Origin: Brachynemurus nebulosus
Lineage: Eukaryota > Arthropoda > Insecta > Neuroptera > Myrmeleontidae
NCBI GenBank assembly: GCA_035578155.1
Contig: JAPWDM010000008.1
Location: 26,436,598 to 26,500,597, forward strand
Length of the DNA stretch: 64,000 nucleotides
Direction: 5' to 3'
The notes beneath the pieces are model-generated. The model worked only from the letters and a program-made list of their open reading frames with translations, was not told the origin of the DNA and made no database searches. Position numbers and translations under genes: made by a program. Shown piece by piece: positions 58,933 through 64,000 of the stretch. Positions within the stretch are counted from its first letter, which is position 1. The number at the start of each line of letters is the position of its first letter.

Positions 58933-59915
58933 ATCAAATTATATTCTTTTAGGTAGGTACTCCTATTTAAAAATTTAAGCCATTTATTTTCTATATGCAA
59001 TAAAAAAATTTTTTTATCATCACATTCGGCAAACTTCTAGATTTTTTAGTGCAATACGGCATTAAATAAATCCAATTAGCTGTCGTCACTAAGAAATAAT
59101 TACTACAAAATAATTGTTAGTGTAACAAATAGTTCAATATTTAGTGTATACTTATAGAAAACTAAACTTAACCGGTTATTGACGCTGTAAGGCGCCAAAT
59201 GAAACCTGATTTGCAAAATTTTAAACCTTTAACATAATTAGAACTTTAATTTTAATTGCAAGATTTTTTTTAATTTTGATTGCAAATTAATTTTGATTTT
59301 AATTTGAGCGCAAAACAAACTAACTAACATTGCAAGTTAAATAAAAGCTTTTAAAAATTAAATATTTTGAGAAAAAATATATAGTTGTGCGCCATGGGCG
59401 CAATGACTGTGAATACGTCGTATGTATTTAAATGTTGATTTTTAGGTTTCTTTTCCCTTTTAAATATTTTTGTTATATTAACAAAAATATTCTTCATAGC
59501 ACAATTTATTATAGTGCACTAGTTATATCTAGTTATATAATAATATAGTGTCAGTTCCTAAATTTCTTATTCGAACCTTTTTTTAGTTATCACAACAAAT
59601 TTTTATGTGTTCAAGTGACTTTATTTATAGTATTGTGAATTATAAAAGGCTGTTAAACCATCTGTTTCAAGTTAATTAACTAAAATTTCTTTAGTAACAG
59701 CAACAGTTCAATTTTTTTAACATATAATTTGAAGTCTAACATTAGTAGCTGACAATATAATTTAAATTCATTTTGTTAGTCGTTAAGATCTTGTTAGCTG
59801 GGACCAAATAGCTAAGAAAATGTCGGACATGTTGTTCGTAACGTTTCGGGATCAAGTATAAGAAATTAAGGAAATTTTATTGTTAAATTAAATTAAATTA
59901 AAAAAAATTAAATTA
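58933..59915. other. AT-rich stretch, nothing recognised
   Basis: No supported gene or repeat. Confidence 0.45.
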
Positions 59916-59917
59916 TA

Positions 59918-61122
59918 CAGTGGCCATCCAATAGTACGTACTCCGATTTTACGTAGTGACGTCAGCGATTTAGTGGGGTTCTCCTCTCACAGATATGTTG
60001 TTGTTTGTCTGTGTTGGTGAAAATTTATGTACCAAGCCAGAGTCAGGGCCGTAGGTAATATTGTCTGAGGGTCTCGTAGCCTTTAAAAAATTTAAAATTT
60101 CACTGTAGATATATATATGCACATATTCTGTATACGTAATATGCAAAATGTAAATGCAAAATGAGTAACGTAAAGTTCTAGAATATTCTAATCGTCAACT
60201 AGCAGAGATATCAAAAAACAGACTTCACCGTTGATTCGGTCATTAAAAATGAGATTAAACAGTGTAGTTTGATAACAATTCTAGAATGTTCTATTTGTCA
60301 ACTAGCAAAGATATTGAAAAATCAACTGTAATATTTAATTGTCCATTGAAAAAGAGGTCAAATTATACATTTTGACAAATGTTCTGGAATATTCTATTCG
60401 TCAACTAGCAAAGATATTCAAGAACAGACGTCGCCATTGAATTGGTTACCAAAAAGAGAGACCAAATAACACATTTTGAGAAATGTTCTAGAATATTCTA
60501 TTTGTCAACTAACAAAGATATTGGAAAATCTATTGTACCACTTAATTGTCCAACCGAAATTAAACTAATGTAAACCAAATGTCCGATTTTGACAAACAAT
60601 TTTTGCTATTTGACGAATAGAATATTCTAGAACATTTATCAAAATGTGCTATTCCGTCTTTTATTTGATGACCAATTAAATGGTGCAATCGATTTTTCGA
60701 TATCTTTGTTAGTTGATGAATAGAACGAACATTCTAGAATTTTTGTCAAAGTGCGCTGCTTAATCTAATTTTTAGTGCCCAATTCAATAGTGAGGTTTGT
60801 TTTTTGGTATCATTGCTAGCTCACGACTAGAATATTCTAGAATATTTGTCAACTTCCGCTATTTGGCGTCTTTTACGCTGATGAATGCGATAGTGAAGTT
60901 GATTTTTCGACAGTTTTCTAAAAGTCGTCACTCATATTCATTAGTATAACATTCGATTTCCTTTGTCTACACAACCGAATTTTAGGTATAAATTGTCTCT
61001 TAAGATAATATTGTTTTAAATAAATTCTGATAAATAATATTTACCAACCCCCGAAACAAAGGTTTACCGACGCCACTGATCTTCCGATTTTACGTACTTC
61101 CCCTTAAATTTGCACCGACCAC
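59918..61122. mobile_element. TIR element containing satellite array B
   Basis: Left end CAGTGGCCATCCAATAGTAC after TA (59916-59917) and right end 'tgcaccgaccact' (complement begins AGTGGTCGGTGCA) are imperfect inverted repeats. Next to both is the word 'ccgattttacgta' (59943 and 61084) with 'gtacgta' beside it. The ends are pogo/Tigger-like. The interior is largely the 103-bp satellite (60175-60900). The right TA is not preserved, so that boundary is approximate. Confidence 0.5.
60175..60900. repeat. 103-bp satellite with heat-shock-element motifs (array B), inverted in the middle
   Basis: Anchors in minus orientation start at 60175, 60278, 60381 and 60485 (spacing 103, 103, 104). In plus orientation they start at 60619, 60726 and 60829 (spacing 107, 103). 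All seven fit nGAAnnTTCnnGAAn completely, whereas the sequence between them shows many substitutions. The two halves face each other around about 60560. The unit is the same as array A at 45760-46560: shared words are 'atggtg-aatcga', 'cgatatctttgtta' and 'gaatagaa'. Confidence 0.85.
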
Positions 61123-61819
61123 TACGTAAAATTGGATTTGTGGTGTATGTGTTACAATGGGAGTCAATTACGTAATAATTTAGTTGTCTATATCTTTTTA
61201 AATTGACTCAAATTAATCAAATCAATTTTAAATTAAGAATGCTTGTACCAACTAACAATACTCGCAATTTTCTCAATTCTTTGGATCCACGGTTTAAAAG
61301 CTAGGGAAAAACAGAGTCACATCACACATCACTTTGAAGCTCCATATTTAACAAACAAGGTATAAAAGTGGCACAAAGGATCTAAACTTCTTTTCAAAAG
61401 GTTTTTCTAACAAAGAAGTACGTGGAAGAAAAATCGTCGATATTTACTGTTTACTAATTTAACTGAGATCTCTATACTTTATAACATGTACATGTAAAAT
61501 ATTTTTTGCAATTCCGGGACTAAAAGACATGATTTAGTCCCTCATAATAGCGAGTAAATTGTCACTTTTAGTCTCTTGGGACTAAAAAATTCACTTTTAG
61601 TCCCAGTGGACTAAAGAATTATTTTGTTCCCGCTTTTAAACCAATCAGCAAGCACAATTTACAGAAATTTAACTTAAATTAAATAGCGTTGGTAGGTAAT
61701 TGAAAATAATAGACAAATTCAAACTTGAAGACAAAGACAGTTATATCGTATTTTACGATTCGATTGATTTATCCAAAGTATACTTGATGGATTATTATTA
61801 CATACAATTTGAATGGCAT
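61123..61819. other. AT-rich stretch with TTTAGTCC cluster
   Basis: From about 61518 to 61615 the word 'tttagtcc' or 'gggactaaa' occurs five to six times in both orientations. Similar words recur at 63286-63400, on the other side of the TTAA hairpin, so the hairpin probably inserted inside an older repeat. No gene is seen. Confidence 0.45.
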
Positions 61820-62060
61820 TTAAGGTACCATCACAGTGTGATCGGCCGAAAAATAATCAATTTTCACAATTTTTATTCGGATGGATAGGATGGAGGAATG
61901 GGGATAAAGTTTTTTTTACGATTAGCACCACTATTTAACAATACAAAAATATTTTTTTTATTTACTTTTATTAATTTTTTATAATTATTACAATTTTTGG
62001 AAAAAAGTGTCTTTAGAAAAGGCCGAAATTTGGTGGCCACGATTGCGGCCGCAGTTTTTA

Positions 62061-62757
62061 CGAGGTGTGGCAATTAAGTTCCGGGAATTTGTCAATAAAA
62101 AACAAGAAAATGAAGTTTTAGGAAAAATTTTACTATCGACCTTCACAATAATCTCCCTTTAACTCTACACAACGATTCCAACGTTTCTCCCATGATTGGA
62201 AGCACCCTTGATAGTCCTCCGAAGTTAGCCCGTTTAGCACCACGGTTAGAGCTTCTTGGACCTCCTGTACGCCGCCATGATGAGTTCCCTTGAGGTGCGA
62301 CTTCATCTTGGGGAATAGAAAAAAGTCGCAGGGAGCAATATCGGGGCTATAGGGTGGGTGAGGCAACGTTGGGATGTTTTTTTTGCCAAAAACTCTTGCA
62401 CAACGAACGAGGAATGGGCCGGTGTATTATCGTGATGCAAGATTCAGCCATCCTTCTCGTGTAACATCTTGCGAACCGTTTCTTTGTTGATGTTTAACTC
62501 TTAAGACAATGCACGAATGCTTAGGCGACGGTCAGACGTGATCAACATGCGCAAACGATCAACATTCGCGTCAGTACGAGAGGTAACGGGAGCTCCTTCA
62601 CGTGGGTCGTCTTCCACCGATTCATGCCCTTCCTTGAACCGCTTCGCCCATTCAAACACACGCGTTTTTGACATGCTATCGTCTCCATAGACAACCTGCA
62701 ATTTTCGCCAGTTTTTAAATTATAACTAAATTCCCGGAACTTAATTGTCACATCTCG
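62061..62757 (-). mobile_element. Deleted mariner element, TSD TA
   Basis: TA dinucleotides (62059-62060, 62758-62759) flank ends CGAGGTGTGGCAATTAAGTT and the complement of CGAGATGTGACAATTAAGTT, in the mariner style. The length of 697 bp is about half of the usual 1.3 kb. The undisturbed target can be read on the opposite arm of the surrounding hairpin. Confidence 0.9.
62133..62702 (-). pseudogene. Mariner transposase, internally deleted
   Basis: The N-terminal part reads VFEWAKRFKEG, then VEDDPREGAP, then NVDRLR (helix-turn-helix region). After a deletion the frame continues with HHDNTPAHS, then SPDIAPCDFFLFPKMK and the C-terminal WEKRWNRC. The Asp of HDN and the Asp of PCDF are separated by 34 residues, the D34D spacing of mariner; the first catalytic Asp lies in the deleted segment. 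Two stops (near 62502 and 62444) and one small frame slip add to the damage. It cannot make an active enzyme. Confidence 0.9.
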
Positions 62758-63216
62758 TATCTGAAGAACAAAAAGAAATCACATGGATTATTAATCTGTA
62801 GGTAAGCCGCTATGTTCCTATGGAAGCTTTTTTTGAAATCTTCCTATTTTTTAACACGGAAAACTGTAAAAAAAAATTGTACTTTTTATTCAGACCGCTG
62901 AAATTTTTTCAAATTTCAAAAAAAACTTCCATAGGAACATATCGGCTTACCTACAGATTGATAATCCATTTGAATTTTTTTTTTTCAGAAAAAACTGCGG
63001 CCCTAATCGTGGGCACCAAATTTCGCCCTTTTTTTCAAAAAATTATAATAATTATAAAAGATATAAATAAAAATAAATGAAAAAAATATCTTTGTATTGT
63101 TAAATAGTGGTATTAATGGTAAAACAAATTCGTCCCCATTCCCCCATCCTATCCATCCGAAAAAAATTGTGAAAATTGGCTATTTTTCGGCCAATCACAC
63201 TGTGATGGTACCTTAA

Positions 63217-63599
63217 GTAATTTTTTTTTAAATTTTTATAATTTTAAATTATCCGTAATTGCTAAAAATAGTATACATATACAGCACAGGACTAAATTGT
63301 TTTTTTTTTTATCCCTCGTGTGATTTGTTGCCCTCGGGCCTTTACGGGCCTCTGGTAACAAACTTCGCACTCGGGATTGAAACTTACACTTTAGTCCCTT
63401 GGTGTATAACATACTATTGTCTGTAGGCCTATATTTTATCCCGGGAAGTTGTGAAAGCTCTTACTACACAGTACGCTAATTAAATACATCTTCCGCAGAC
63501 ACGCACTTGGAAGTAGCTACTTCTAACTTTACTTTTATTCTCTTAAATGAATATGGTGCTTTATACAACTAATAAATAGTTATTTGTGTATTAAGAGCA
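63217..63599. other. Unassigned stretch with a GC-rich inverted motif
   Basis: At 63326-63380 'gccctcgggcctttacgggc' followed by 'ctctggtaacaaacttcgca' is GC-rich and partly self-complementary in an AT-rich setting. TTTAGTCC words flank it. No gene is recognised. Confidence 0.4.
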
Positions 63600-63915
63600 C
63601 AAAATGGTATATTGCCGCTCGATTGAGAATGTTGACGCGCAACGCCGTCAGGCGGAGCGCGTTAATATCATGAGAGCGGCAATGTCATTTTGTGCTCGAA
63701 TTACACACAAAATATTTTTTATTTAGAAGATACTTGAACAAATAATAATGGGCGTTAATATTTACTTTAATGTTATAATGTTAAGCTTCAGAAATATCTG
63801 GAGGTGTACTTGAGAAATCACTGTCACAATTATATATTTCCATCATATATGTATAGATTTCTTAAAATTTATTATTCTTATTATTTATTAATTATAGTTA
63901 TTTATTGTTATTAAC
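63600..63915 (+). repeat. Dispersed repeat, direct copy of 3383-3720
   Basis: Same ordered blocks as the copy at 3383-3720. This copy has an extra stem-forming insert 'gacgcgcaacgccgtcaggc' followed by 'ggagcgcgtt' (63634-63664), absent in the other copy. Confidence 0.65.
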
Positions 63916-64000
63916 TCTTTTAGTACCGCCATATATTCCAATATTTTAGATACAAAATTTAATATCTCTATAAGTATAATTGCAAGTTTGGTACGTTTTG

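Larger units (their letters stand above)
61824..63212. mobile_element. TTAA-flanked hairpin element split by a mariner
   Basis: TTAA at 61820-61823 and 63213-63216 flank ends GGTACCATCACAGTGTGAT and their complement. The arms are long: 61824-62058 pairs with 62990-63212, and 62760-62860 pairs with 62895-62988, turning near 62875. The mariner at 62061-62757 lies in the left arm. Without it the element is about 690 bp and almost fully self-complementary. TTAA again points to piggyBac-type movement. Confidence 0.8.

Overview
This window is an AT-rich, intron-like stretch of an animal genome. It is almost certainly from an arthropod, most likely an insect. I infer this from the mix of mobile elements (an R4/Dong-type and an APE-type non-LTR retrotransposon, a Penelope-like element, mariner, Tc1, pogo-like, hAT and TTAA-flanked elements, and tRNA-derived SINEs), the very long (TA)n tracts and the absence of any prokaryotic gene organisation. 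The exact species cannot be read from it. I find no complete host protein gene. The only host-like coding signal is a possible 62-bp internal exon at 40238-40299 on the minus strand, and it lies inside a transposon-like unit.

Layout. 1-5.6 kb: decayed repeats, a half copy of a long-hairpin family, and two SINE heads. 5.6-10.0 kb: a giant TTAA-flanked hairpin with a different foreign element in each arm. 11.06-12.86 kb: a TA-flanked element containing a pogo-like element with a broken PHD-finger tail. 13.7-16.1 kb: a hAT MITE with an 8-bp duplication, then two TTAA elements sharing one TTAA. 17.15-21.02 kb: a hairpin holding a second hairpin and a third, smaller one with hammerhead-ribozyme-like motifs. 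22.8-23.6 kb: a Tc1-like element with a hAT insertion. 24.1-29.0 kb: a broken APE-type LINE, itself interrupted, inside a pogo-like frame. 31.1-31.9 kb and 48.3-49.0 kb: inverted copies of one repeat. 33.6-35.2 kb: a chain of (TA)n and hairpin MITEs. 38.2-41.2 kb: a hAT-like unit with hexanucleotide-rich ends. 42.7-43.6 kb: a short hairpin and a deleted Tc1. 44.7-46.6 kb: a 266-bp tandem array running into a 103-bp satellite. 47.1 kb: a Penelope-like GIY-YIG tail. 49.1-54.0 kb: an R4/Dong-like retrotransposon and a GC-rich, strongly structured element, both set between (TAA)n tracts. 56.1-57.0 and 58.5-58.9 kb: further TIR elements. 59.9-61.1 kb: a TIR element filled with the 103-bp satellite. 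61.8-63.2 kb: a TTAA hairpin split by a deleted mariner.

The most interesting signal is the 103-bp satellite at 45.8-46.6 kb and 60.2-60.9 kb. Nearly every monomer carries a three-unit heat-shock-element motif (nGAAnnTTCnnGAAn), kept while the rest of the monomer has diverged. The second array sits inside a DNA-transposon-like unit and flips orientation in its middle. Next in interest are the two consecutive elements in (TAA)n, where the R4/Dong reading frame is open except for one slip in a G run, and the repeated nesting of long hairpins, which would make long double-stranded RNA if transcribed. All identifications come from reading the sequence; no database search was run.
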